Origin: Streptomyces abyssalis
GTDB taxonomy: Bacteria > Actinomycetota > Actinomycetes > Streptomycetales > Streptomycetaceae
NCBI RefSeq assembly: GCF_001751365.1
Contig: NZ_LJGT01000041.1
Span: 1,419,045 to 1,483,044, forward strand
Reading direction: 5' to 3'
DNA length: 64,000 bases
In this document: positions 1 to 7,615 of the stretch, one piece after another
Numbering within the stretch: the first letter of the stretch is position 1
Layout of the letters: every line of letters starts with the position of its first letter
The notes under the pieces: model-generated
What the model was told of the DNA's origin: nothing
The model's input: the letters and a program-made list of their open reading frames with translations, nothing else
Databases searched by the model: none
Program-made: the position numbers and the translations under genes

Positions 1-470
1 GCCACCTGCGCCAGGGACTCCGGGTCGCCGGGTACGAGTTCGCCCGACCCCTGCGCCTCCGAGATGACGCCCAGGGAGACCGCGAACGCCTGCTCCGCCG
101 CCGCGTGCACGGACTCGGCGCCCTCGCGGTGCTTGCCGGTGTACATCAGCTCCAGCAGGGCCGCGTGCCGCGTTGCGAACCGGACGTACGCGCCTGCGAG
201 GGCCTGGAGCCTGGCGGTGCAATCCGGTTCGGCGTCCCGTACGGCTCCGTCGAGGGCCTGGCCGAGGCGTACGAATCCGTCCTCGGCGAGCGCGTCCAGC
301 AGCGCCTGCCGGTCGCCGAAGTGGCGGCGGGGGGCGCCGTGGCTGACGCCGGTCTCGCGGGCGAGTTCGCGCAGGGAGAGCGCCTGCACTCCACGCTCAC
401 GCACCGTCTCCTCGGCCCGTGCGAGAAGGGCGGCTCGGAGATTGCCGTGGTGGTACGAGCGGGCGCGCAT
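1..470 (-). CDS. TetR/AcrR-family transcriptional regulator, truncated by window edge
   Basis: The first ~156 residues are visible; the 3' end lies beyond base 1. The N-terminus begins MRARSYHHGNLRAALL and has the helix-turn-helix typical of TetR proteins: ALSLRELARETGVSHGAPRRHFGDRQALLDAL, here split as residues ~30-48 (recognition region) and ~49-62. The rest is the helical ligand-binding domain (FATRHAALLELMYTGKH). The ATG at 470 is the first start that keeps the whole domain. It is divergent from the dehydrogenase at 570, with a perfect palindrome in between, so it probably represses both genes. TetR proteins are dimers released from DNA by a small ligand; the ligand here is unknown. Confidence 0.9.
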   Translation of the reverse strand, partial: MRARSYHHGNLRAALLARAEETVRERGVQALSLRELARETGVSHGAPRRHFGDRQALLDALAEDGFVRLGQALDGAVRDAEPDCTARLQALAGAYVRFATRHAALLELMYTGKHREGAESVHAAAEQAFAVSLGVISEAQGSGELVPGDPESLAQV

Positions 471-541
471 GGCGGCAGAGTACTCGACTGCTTGTTTGCC
501 TCCCTGGTCAACGGACACTTGGCGCAACGGCGTTGACGACG

Positions 542-562
542 AATGTAGTCACTGACTACATT
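542..562. promoter_or_regulatory. 21-bp perfect palindrome, probable TetR operator
   Basis: Arms AATGTAGTCA and TGACTACATT flank one central base. It lies 7 bp upstream of the dehydrogenase ATG and in the intergenic region shared with the divergent TetR gene, the usual place for an autoregulatory operator. Operator function is inferred from position and symmetry. Confidence 0.8.
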
Positions 563-569
563 CCCTCCC

Positions 570-1475
570 ATGACTACTTCCGCATGGACAGCGCAGCAAC
601 TCCCCGACCTCTCGGGCCGCACCGTCGTCGTGACGGGGGCCAACAGCGGACTCGGCCTCATCACGGCACGCGAGACGGCCCGCGCCGGAGCCCACGTCGT
701 CCTCGCCGTGCGGGACACCGCACGCGGTGAGGCCGCCGCGTCCACGGTGCCGGGCAGCACCGAGGTGCGGCGGCTCGACCTCGCCGACCTCGCCTCCGTA
801 CGCGCCTTCGCCGAGGAGTGGCAGGGCACGCTCGACCTCCTGATCAACAACGCCGGCGTGATGGCGATACCCGAGCGCCGCACCGCCGACGGCTTCGAGA
901 TGCAGATCGGCACGAACCACCTCGGCCACTTCGCCCTCACCAACCTCCTGCTGCCGCACATCACCGGCCGCGTCGTGACCGTCTCGTCCACGGCCCACCG
1001 CATGGGGCGCATCGCCTTCGACGACCTCAACTCCCACAGCGGCTACAGCCGTTGGCGGGCATACGGGCAGTCCAAGCTCGCGAACCTGCTGTTCACCGCC
1101 GAACTGGCCCGGCGGCTGGAGGCCGTGAGCTCACCGGTCACCGCGCACGCCGCACACCCCGGCTACGCCGCTACGAACCTGCAGTCGCACTCGGGCAGCA
1201 AGGTGGAGAACGCGTTCATGACCGTCACGAACCGGCTGGTCGCCCAACGGGACGAGATGGGCGCCCTGCCCACGCTCTACGCCGCCACGCAGCCACTGCC
1301 CAGCGGCAGCTACACCGGCCCCGGCGGCCTCATGGAGAGCCGTGGGTACCCGGCGCCCGCCCGCAGGAGCGCGGCCGCGCGCAACGAGCGCGACGCCGAA
1401 CGGCTCTGGGGCCTCTCCGAGAGCCTGACCGGAGTCGCCTTCCCGCTCGCCCCGGCCGCCTCCGGACGCGCCTGA
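570..1475 (+). CDS. SDR-family NAD(P)-dependent oxidoreductase
   Basis: 301-residue classical/retinol-dehydrogenase-like short-chain dehydrogenase. The Rossmann nucleotide site TGANSGLG is near residue 22, the NNAGVM strand near residue 93, and the catalytic Ser with the YxxxK motif (YGQSKLANLLF) near residues 145-165. It should reduce or oxidise a carbonyl/alcohol with NAD(P)H; the substrate cannot be read from the sequence. It is divergent from a TetR regulator and its start lies just after the palindrome, so it is probably derepressed by a ligand related to its substrate. No Shine-Dalgarno sequence is obvious, because the operator occupies that space. Confidence 0.92.
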   Translation: MTTSAWTAQQLPDLSGRTVVVTGANSGLGLITARETARAGAHVVLAVRDTARGEAAASTVPGSTEVRRLDLADLASVRAFAEEWQGTLDLLINNAGVMAIPERRTADGFEMQIGTNHLGHFALTNLLLPHITGRVVTVSSTAHRMGRIAFDDLNSHSGYSRWRAYGQSKLANLLFTAELARRLEAVSSPVTAHAAHPGYAATNLQSHSGSKVENAFMTVTNRLVAQRDEMGALPTLYAATQPLPSGSYTGPGGLMESRGYPAPARRSAAARNERDAERLWGLSESLTGVAFPLAPAASGRA

Positions 1476-1586
1476 GCCGCGGCCTGCTGCGGCAACGGGG
1501 GCAGCGGTGACGGGGCCCGCCGCGAGCGGGGACCCCGGAAGCGGCGGGCGTGCGCCGCGCCCGAGCGCGTACCCTGTCCGACTGAG

Positions 1587-3095
1587 ATGACTGCGAAGAC
1601 TTACGAGCTGCGGACGTTCGGCTGCCAGATGAACGTCCACGACAGCGAGCGGATGGCTGGCCTGCTGGAGGAGGCGGGCTACGTGCGCGCGCCCGAGGGC
1701 CCGAGCGGCGACGGCGGTGCCGCGGACCTCGTCGTCTTCAACACCTGCGCGGTGCGGGAGAACGCCGACAACCGCCTCTACGGCAATCTCGGTCAGCTCG
1801 CGCCGAAGAAGGCCGCGAGCCCCGGAATGCAGATCGCTGTCGGCGGCTGCCTGGCGCAGAAGGACCGCGAGACGATCGTGAAGAAGGCCCCCTGGGTCGA
1901 CGTCGTCTTCGGCACGCACAACGTCGGCAAGCTGCCGGTGCTCCTGGAGCGTGCCCGCATCCAGGAGGAGGCGCAGGTCGAGGTCGCCGAGTCGCTGGAG
2001 GCGTTCCCCTCGACGCTGCCGACGCGGCGCGAGAGCGCGTACGCGGCCTGGGTGTCCGTCTCCGTCGGCTGCAACAACACCTGCACCTTCTGCATCGTTC
2101 CGCAGCTGCGCGGCAAGGAGAAGGACCGCCGGCCCGGCGACATCCTCGCCGAGGTGGAGGCGCTGGTCGCCGAGGGCGTCACCGAGATCACGCTACTCGG
2201 GCAGAACGTCAACGCCTACGGCTCGGACATCGGCGACCGCGAGGCGTTCGGCAAGCTGCTGCGCGCCTGCGGCCGCGTCGAGGGCCTGGAGCGCGTCCGC
2301 TTCACCTCCCCGCACCCGCGCGACTTCACGGACGACGTGATCGCGGCCATGGCCGAGACCCCCAACGTGATGCCGCAGCTGCACATGCCCCTGCAGTCCG
2401 GCTCGTCGCGGGTGCTGAAGGCGATGCGGCGCTCCTACCGGCAGGAGCGCTTCCTGAGCATCATCGAGAAGGTCCGCGCCGCGATGCCGCACGCTGCGAT
2501 CTCGACGGACATCATCGTGGGCTTCCCCGGCGAGACCGAGGAGGACTTCCAGGAGACGCTGCACGTCGTGCGGGAGGCGCGCTTCGCTCAGGCGTTCACG
2601 TTCCAGTACAGCAAGCGGCCGGGGACGCCCGCCGCGGAGATGGACGGACAGATCCCCAAGAAGACCGTCCAGGAGCGGTACGAACGGCTCGTCGCCCTCC
2701 AGGAGGAGATCTCTTGGGAGGAGAACAAGAAGCAGGTCGGACGCACGCTCGAACTGCTCGTGTCCGAGGGCGAGGGCCGCAAGAACGACGCCACGAAGCG
2801 GCTGTCCGGGCGCGCTCCCGACAACCGGCTCGTGCACTTCGCCCGCCCCGCCGAACCGGTGCGCCCCGGCGACATGGTCACCGCGGAGGTGACCTACGCG
2901 GCGCCGCACCACCTGCTCGCCGAGGCGCCGCCGGCCTCTGTGCGGCGTACGCGCGCGGGCGACGCGTGGGAGGCACGGAACGCCGCGCCCCGCGACGCGG
3001 CCGGTCAGCAAGGCGTGATGCTCGGTCTGCCGGCCGTCGGCGTACCGGAACCGCTGCCGGCCGACGCGGGCGGCAGCGGCTGCGCCGTCTGCTGA
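1587..3095 (+). CDS. miaB: tRNA (N6-isopentenyl adenosine(37)-C2)-methylthiotransferase MiaB
   Basis: 502 residues, in the family range. The N-terminal UPF0004 domain carries the three cluster-binding cysteines (TFGCQMNVHDSERM, VFNTCAVRENADNR, AVGGCLAQKD). The radical-SAM motif CxxxCxxC (GCNNTCTFC) is at residues ~162-169, followed by the radical-SAM barrel and a C-terminal TRAM domain. It adds the methylthio group to i6A37 of tRNAs reading UNN codons, acting after MiaA, encoded at 4729. A TACCCT hexamer at 1570-1575 lies 11 nt before the ATG and no Shine-Dalgarno is visible, suggesting a very short or absent leader. The tail after the TRAM domain is Ala/Pro-rich and ends in GGSGCAVC. Confidence 0.97.
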   Translation: MTAKTYELRTFGCQMNVHDSERMAGLLEEAGYVRAPEGPSGDGGAADLVVFNTCAVRENADNRLYGNLGQLAPKKAASPGMQIAVGGCLAQKDRETIVKKAPWVDVVFGTHNVGKLPVLLERARIQEEAQVEVAESLEAFPSTLPTRRESAYAAWVSVSVGCNNTCTFCIVPQLRGKEKDRRPGDILAEVEALVAEGVTEITLLGQNVNAYGSDIGDREAFGKLLRACGRVEGLERVRFTSPHPRDFTDDVIAAMAETPNVMPQLHMPLQSGSSRVLKAMRRSYRQERFLSIIEKVRAAMPHAAISTDIIVGFPGETEEDFQETLHVVREARFAQAFTFQYSKRPGTPAAEMDGQIPKKTVQERYERLVALQEEISWEENKKQVGRTLELLVSEGEGRKNDATKRLSGRAPDNRLVHFARPAEPVRPGDMVTAEVTYAAPHHLLAEAPPASVRRTRAGDAWEARNAAPRDAAGQQGVMLGLPAVGVPEPLPADAGGSGCAVC

Positions 3096-3203
3096 CGCGT
3101 ACCGGAGCGCACTCAGGCCGTCCGGCCGGCGCAGAACCCGGGAGCGGCACCGGTCCGCACCGTGTGGTTACGCAGAGCGACTTGCGGCGTTAAGCTGCCC
3201 GCC

Positions 3204-3941
3204 ATGCTTGTCGCCGCCGCCACATGCCCTTGTCCGCCCCTGCTCGTCCCCGAGGTCGCGGGAGGCGCGGCCCACGAGATGGACGCCGCCCGCGCCGCCT
3301 GCGACGACGCTCTCGGCGCCCTCGCCTCCGCACGCCCGGACCGTCTCGTCGTCGCCGGCCCCGCGGAGCAGTCCGCGCGGGGCACGCATCCCCAGGGCGC
3401 GAGGGGTTCCTTCCGCGGTTACGGGGTGGATCAGGAGGTCTCCCTGGGCAAGGGGGAGCCTCCCGCCGACGCCCGCCCGCTGCCGTCGTCCCTGGCCGTA
3501 GGGGCGTGGCTGCTGACACGCAACGAATGGACGGCCGCACCCGTCGAGGGCCTCGGCGTGGGCGAACCGCTCAGCCGCGCGCGCTGCGAGGAGACGGGCC
3601 GTCAACTCGCGGACTCTGCCGAACGGGTGGCTCTGCTGGTCATGGGCGACGGCACCAACTGCCGTACGGTCAAGGCCCCCGGCTACTTCGACGAGCGCGC
3701 CACGGCCTTCGACGCGGAGGCGGCCCGGGCCCTGGGGAACGCCGACGCCGGCGGACTGCTGGCGCTGGACGAGGAGTTGGCGTACGAGCTGAACGCTTCG
3801 GGCCGTTCCTGCTGGCAGCTGCTCGCGGGCGCGGCGGGCCGCGGCGGAGGCGCGGACGGGAACGCCAGGGGACTGCGGGGCAAGCTGCTCTACGACGAAG
3901 CCCCGTACGGCGTCGGCTACTTCGTGGCGAGCTGGACCTGA
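3204..3941 (+). CDS. Class III extradiol dioxygenase subunit B-like protein
   Basis: 245 residues starting MLVAAATCPCPPLLVPEVAG. This resembles the actinobacterial family annotated as LigB-like; it sits between miaB and miaA in streptomycetes, as I recall. The N-terminal PPLLVPE segment and RLVVAGPAE strand fit the LigB/MEMO-like fold. Function is unproven and I do not assert ring-cleavage chemistry. The ATG at 3204 was chosen over an upstream in-frame start because TAAGCT (3191-3196) lies 7 nt before it, a leaderless-type promoter. It ends 46 bp before a strong hairpin and converges with the antitoxin-like gene. Confidence 0.8.
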   Translation: MLVAAATCPCPPLLVPEVAGGAAHEMDAARAACDDALGALASARPDRLVVAGPAEQSARGTHPQGARGSFRGYGVDQEVSLGKGEPPADARPLPSSLAVGAWLLTRNEWTAAPVEGLGVGEPLSRARCEETGRQLADSAERVALLVMGDGTNCRTVKAPGYFDERATAFDAEAARALGNADAGGLLALDEELAYELNASGRSCWQLLAGAAGRGGGADGNARGLRGKLLYDEAPYGVGYFVASWT

Positions 3942-3986
3942 CCCGCGAGCTTCACCACGCCTCGCGGTGACCTGACGCGAACGGGC

Positions 3987-4016
3987 GTGCGCCCGCCGGA
4001 TCTCCGGCGGGCGCAC
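3987..4016. terminator. Bidirectional hairpin terminator
   Basis: Perfect 13-bp arms GTGCGCCCGCCGG / CCGGCGGGCGCAC around a 4-nt ATCT loop, between two converging genes. There is no T-run, which is usual in high-G+C actinobacteria. Confidence 0.8.
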
Positions 4017-4076
4017 CCACGTGTGCTCGCGGACCCTCGCGGACCGACAGCCGCCGGCCGTCCGGAAGCGGCGCGG

Positions 4077-4286
4077 TCAGGACCCGCTCTGAGGGCCCTT
4101 CCCGCCGCCGCCCTCGCGGCCGTACTTCTGGGCCTGGTCCTTGGCCTTCTGGGTGCCGGTCCGGATCTGGTTGCTGTACTTGCCCTTGGTCTTCGAGTCG
4201 GCCATGCCCGCGGCCTTGTCGATTCCCTTGGAGATCTTGTCGCTGTGCTGGCCCAGCATCCCCTTGACCTTGTCCATGAAGCCCAT
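4077..4286 (-). CDS. Antitoxin-like small protein (MT0933/Rv0909-type)
   Basis: 69 residues, MGFMDKVKGMLGQHSDKISKG then an Ala/Lys-rich amphipathic stretch (GIDKAAGMADSKTKGKY). It matches the short actinobacterial family named after mycobacterial MT0933 antitoxin, from memory. No toxin gene is adjacent: the partner in the transcript is the 73-residue acidic protein 29 bp upstream. The GGAAGGAAGG ribosome site upstream is strong. A toxin-antitoxin role here is therefore doubtful; an abundant chaperone-like or envelope helper is equally possible. Confidence 0.75.
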   Translation of the reverse strand: MGFMDKVKGMLGQHSDKISKGIDKAAGMADSKTKGKYSNQIRTGTQKAKDQAQKYGREGGGGKGPQSGS

Positions 4287-4315
4287 GGCGGCACCTTCCT
4301 TCCGTCAGCGGCAGT

Positions 4316-4537
4316 TCAGTTTCGGGCGTCGTCCGCGGCTTCGCTGTCGGCTGCTCCGTCTGCTGACTGCTGCTTCGGGATGCCGACGTCCTCGGACTCG
4401 TCCCCGGCTCCGGCCGCCCCAACCTCCTCTTCCTTCGCCTTCTCGCCCGCTCCGGCCTCAGCGGCCGGGGCGGCGCCGGCGGCCGGCTTCCGGGGCGACC
4501 CGGAAGAACGGCGCAGAAGTCTTGCAAAGACGCCCAT
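4316..4537 (-). CDS. Small acidic protein, streptomycete 'gliding motility protein' family
   Basis: 73 residues starting MGVFARLLRRSSGSPRKP. A short basic N-terminus is followed by a long Ala/Glu-rich, probably disordered tail ending SEAADDARN. Orthologues I remember in the same position before miaA carry the misleading name 'gliding motility protein'; streptomycetes do not glide and no function is known. The ATG at 4537 was chosen because MGVFARL is the conserved family start. It is probably co-transcribed with the antitoxin-like gene 29 bp downstream and divergent from miaA. Confidence 0.7.
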   Translation of the reverse strand: MGVFARLLRRSSGSPRKPAAGAAPAAEAGAGEKAKEEEVGAAGAGDESEDVGIPKQQSADGAADSEAADDARN

Positions 4538-4728
4538 ATCTACACTCCTGACCTTACTCACGTGGCTGCGATCCGGCGCACCGGGAACGAGCGCCCCTCC
4601 CCGCCTGCGGCGGTACGGTCCCGGAATTCGGCTGCGGGACCCTCGCAACAGGCAACGAAACCGGAGGGCCGCCGTCACGTAGCTCGTTCGGGTCCGGAGG
4701 GGTGCGGGAGGTTTGCGACACTGACGGC

Positions 4729-5676
4729 GTGAATGCCGCACTCTCGTCCCCGTCATCCCCGCCCGTCGTCGCGGTCGTCGGCCCCACCGCCGCCGGGAAG
4801 TCCGACCTGGGCGTCGCACTCGCCCGCCATCTCGGCGGTGAGGTGATCAACGCGGACTCGATGCAGCTCTACCGCGGCATGGACATCGGGACGGCGAAGC
4901 TCGGCCGCACCGAGCGGGAGGGCGTCCCGCACCACCTGCTGGACATCTGGGACGTGACGGTCGCGGCCAGCGTCGCCGAGTACCAGCGGCTCGCACGAGC
5001 GGAGATAGACCGGCTGCGCGCCGCCGGCCGTGTCCCGGTCCTGGTGGGCGGTTCCGGCCTGTACGTACGCGGCGCGATCGACGCCATGGACTTCCCCGGC
5101 ACCGACCCGGCCGTACGGCAGCGGCTGGAGGACGAACTCGCCGAACAGGGCTCAGGAGCGCTGCACAGACGGCTGGCCGGGGCGGACCCGCAGGCGGCAC
5201 GCGCGATCCTGCCGAGCAACGGACGCCGCATCGTGCGGGCGCTGGAGGTCATCGAGATCACCGGACGGCCCTTCACGGCGAACCTTCCCGGCCACGAGGC
5301 GGTCTACGAGACGGTGCAGGTCGGAGTCGACGTCGCCCGCCCGGAGCTGGACGGGCGGATCGCGGCCCGCGTCGACCGGATGTGGGAGGAGGGCCTCGTG
5401 GCGGAGGTACGGGAGCTGGAGGCGGCGGGTCTGCGCACAGGCCGTACGGCCTCGCGTGCGCTGGGTTACCAGCAGGTCCTCGCGTCGCTCGCCGGCGAGT
5501 GCACCGAGCAGGAGGCGCGCGAGGAGACCGTACGCGCCACGAAGCGCTTCGCCCGGCGCCAGGATTCCTGGTTCCGCCGCGACCCGCGCGTGCACTGGCT
5601 CAGCGGCGCGGAGGACGACAGGCCGGAACTGACCGCAAAGGCACTGGCCTTGCTGGAAGAAGCGGTCACAGCCTGA
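4729..5676 (+). CDS. miaA: tRNA dimethylallyltransferase MiaA
   Basis: 315 residues from the GTG at 4729. The P-loop GPTAAGKSDLGVALA lies near residue 16, followed by INADSMQLYRGMDIGTAK, the catalytic/substrate loop typical of MiaA, then GGSGLYVRG and the C-terminal SRALGYQQVL and FARRQDSWFRRD segments that contact tRNA. It transfers dimethylallyl from DMAPP to N6 of A37, making the substrate for MiaB at 1587. An in-frame start at 4702 would add nine residues without family support. GGGAGG lies about 15-20 nt before the GTG. The gene is divergent from the two small minus-strand genes. Confidence 0.96.
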   Translation: MNAALSSPSSPPVVAVVGPTAAGKSDLGVALARHLGGEVINADSMQLYRGMDIGTAKLGRTEREGVPHHLLDIWDVTVAASVAEYQRLARAEIDRLRAAGRVPVLVGGSGLYVRGAIDAMDFPGTDPAVRQRLEDELAEQGSGALHRRLAGADPQAARAILPSNGRRIVRALEVIEITGRPFTANLPGHEAVYETVQVGVDVARPELDGRIAARVDRMWEEGLVAEVRELEAAGLRTGRTASRALGYQQVLASLAGECTEQEAREETVRATKRFARRQDSWFRRDPRVHWLSGAEDDRPELTAKALALLEEAVTA

Positions 5677-5783
5677 TCACGTGATGGCATCGGGACGTCC
5701 TGGGCGTCTGCCGGGGCCATACGGGCGTGCCATCATCGACCATCGATCGGAGCCTGCAGTCGTAGTTGGGAGGGCGGGTGGCG

Positions 5784-6443
5784 ATGGAGGCCGGCCCTCG
5801 TGACAATGAGGAGACCGCCGTCGACGAGGTTGAGCGTGGCGCGTCCGTGGGTCGCATCGACGACCTCACGGAGTTCGGCGGGCGTAGCGGAAGCGTGCCC
5901 CTCGGCAACGGGGACGCCGCGGCCGACCGCCCGCGCGGAGCACGGGAGATGAGCGGCGGCCTGGACTCCGGCGAGGGCGTGGACGCCGGGGAGAGCCTGG
6001 ACGCCGGTGACGTCCCCCAAGCCGGATCCGGCGACGACGGCGGCCCGGACATCCACAGCGGACGCAACGGTTCCGACGCACCCCTCGAAGCCGACGGGAC
6101 GCCCGTGGAGCCGCACGAACTGCGCCCGCAGCGGAAGCTCCGGGTGTGGCAGCTCGCCCCCATCGTGGTGCTGAGCGCACTGGGCTCCCTGATGTTCGCC
6201 TTCCCGCTCGCCTTCGAGCCCGGCGGCGGCACGGGCGCGGTCGTCTCCATGCTCGGCCTGCTGATCTGCGGCTGCGCCGCCGGCTGGGCCGTGGCGGCGG
6301 CCCGCAGGGTCGGGCTGTCCTGGCCCGGTCTGCCCGCCCCGGACTCCGGGGAGCGCCCGGACTGGCGGATCGTCGCGCTGTACACGGTCGTCGTCGGCAC
6401 GGTCGTGATGCTGGCGATCTGGCGAGTGGCCAGGCTGAGCTGA
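5784..6443 (+). CDS. Acidic-tailed small integral membrane protein, unknown function
   Basis: About 219 residues. The first ~115 are Gly/Asp/Glu-rich and probably disordered. After RPQRKLRVWQ come three predicted membrane spans: LAPIVVLSALGSLMFAFPLA, VVSMLGLLICGCAAGWAVAA and IVALYTVVVGTVVMLAIW. GGGAGG at 5768-5773 supports the ATG at 5784; a GTG at 5778 is also possible. It lies between miaA and dapF as in other streptomycetes. No enzymatic motif is visible. The long cytoplasmic acidic tail could recruit partners, but that is a guess. Confidence 0.75.
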   Translation: MEAGPRDNEETAVDEVERGASVGRIDDLTEFGGRSGSVPLGNGDAAADRPRGAREMSGGLDSGEGVDAGESLDAGDVPQAGSGDDGGPDIHSGRNGSDAPLEADGTPVEPHELRPQRKLRVWQLAPIVVLSALGSLMFAFPLAFEPGGGTGAVVSMLGLLICGCAAGWAVAAARRVGLSWPGLPAPDSGERPDWRIVALYTVVVGTVVMLAIWRVARLS

Positions 6444-6540
6444 TCCCGCCGACCGGCCGGCGGGCGCGCGGAAGCTACTGAGGTACGGGCCGGGTCCGCC
6501 CCAGCCGGCGGGCACGCACCGCTCCCGTACGATCGTCCGT

Positions 6541-7410
6541 ATGACCTCCGCGCGACCTGTGCCGTTCCTCAAGGGGCACGGCACCGAGAACGACTTCGTG
6601 ATCCTCCCCGACCCGGACGGGCTCCTCGACCTGTCGGCGGAGACGGTCGCGCGGCTGTGCGACCGCCGGGCCGGGATCGGCGGCGACGGGCTGCTGCGGG
6701 TCGTACGCTCCGCGGCACACCCCGAGGCACGGGCGATGGCCGGCGACGCGGAGTGGTTCATGGACTACCGCAACGCCGACGGCTCGGTCGCGGAGATGTG
6801 CGGCAACGGCGTGCGCGTCTTCGTGCGCCACCTGGAGCGTGCCGGGCTGGTCAAGCCGGGGGAGGTCGCCGTCGCGAGCCGCGCGGGCGTGAAGCGCACG
6901 CATCTCGCCGAGGACGGGTCGGGCGTCACCGTCTCCATGGGCGCGGCGGTGCTGCCGGCCGGCGACGTGACCGTACGGGTGGGAGCGCGGAGCTGGCCCG
7001 CCCTGCACGTGAACATGGGCAATCCGCACGCGGTCGCCTTCGTCGGTGATCTCGCCGACGCGGGAGGGCTGCTGGAGGCTCCGGGCGTGGAGCCGGCGAA
7101 CGCGTACCCCACCGGTACGAACGTCGAGTTCGTGGTGGACCGCGGGCCACGGCACGTCGCGATGCGCGTGCACGAACGCGGGTCCGGCGAGACGCGCTCC
7201 TGCGGTACGGGCGCGTGCGCCGTCATGGTCGCGGCGGCACGGCGCGACGGCGTGGACCCGGCGGCCGACGGCGAGGACGCCACATACACCGTCGATCTGC
7301 CCGGCGGCAGCCTCGTGATCACCGAACGCGCGGACGGCGAGGTCGAGATGACCGGTGCCGCGGTGATCGTCGCCGAGGGCACCGTCGACCCGGAGTGGCT
7401 GCGCCTGTAG
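6541..7410 (+). CDS. dapF: Diaminopimelate epimerase
   Basis: 289 residues, normal for DapF. The two catalytic cysteines lie in the duplicated half-domains: MCGNGVRVFVRHLE near residue 87 and RSCGTGACAVMVAA near residue 220. The substrate loops GHGTENDFVIL and MDYRNADGS are intact. It converts LL- to meso-diaminopimelate for lysine, although streptomycete peptidoglycan mostly uses the LL form. A TACGAT hexamer at 6528-6533 lies 7 nt before the ATG with no Shine-Dalgarno, so the mRNA is probably leaderless. Confidence 0.97.
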   Translation: MTSARPVPFLKGHGTENDFVILPDPDGLLDLSAETVARLCDRRAGIGGDGLLRVVRSAAHPEARAMAGDAEWFMDYRNADGSVAEMCGNGVRVFVRHLERAGLVKPGEVAVASRAGVKRTHLAEDGSGVTVSMGAAVLPAGDVTVRVGARSWPALHVNMGNPHAVAFVGDLADAGGLLEAPGVEPANAYPTGTNVEFVVDRGPRHVAMRVHERGSGETRSCGTGACAVMVAAARRDGVDPAADGEDATYTVDLPGGSLVITERADGEVEMTGAAVIVAEGTVDPEWLRL

Positions 7411-7615
7411 CACGCAGGAAGGGCGCGTGAGCCCGGCGCCGGCGGGCGCCCTGAAGGGCGTTCAGAAATCGAACTCCCAAGTGCCCCGCGCCCGAACGTC
7501 CCTCGGACGGGTGATCCGTTTCACGCTGCGCAGGACCCGGACATCAGCCTGTGCTGGGGTCGGTACCATCACAGGCCCCGGGCCTGGCCGGGGCTTCGCG
7601 TCAGCGGGAGGTGCC

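Noticed and set aside
146..1030. 294-codon minus-strand gene across the TetR-dehydrogenase border
   Set aside because: Arg/Ser/Ala-rich antisense artefact overlapping two genes with clear domains.
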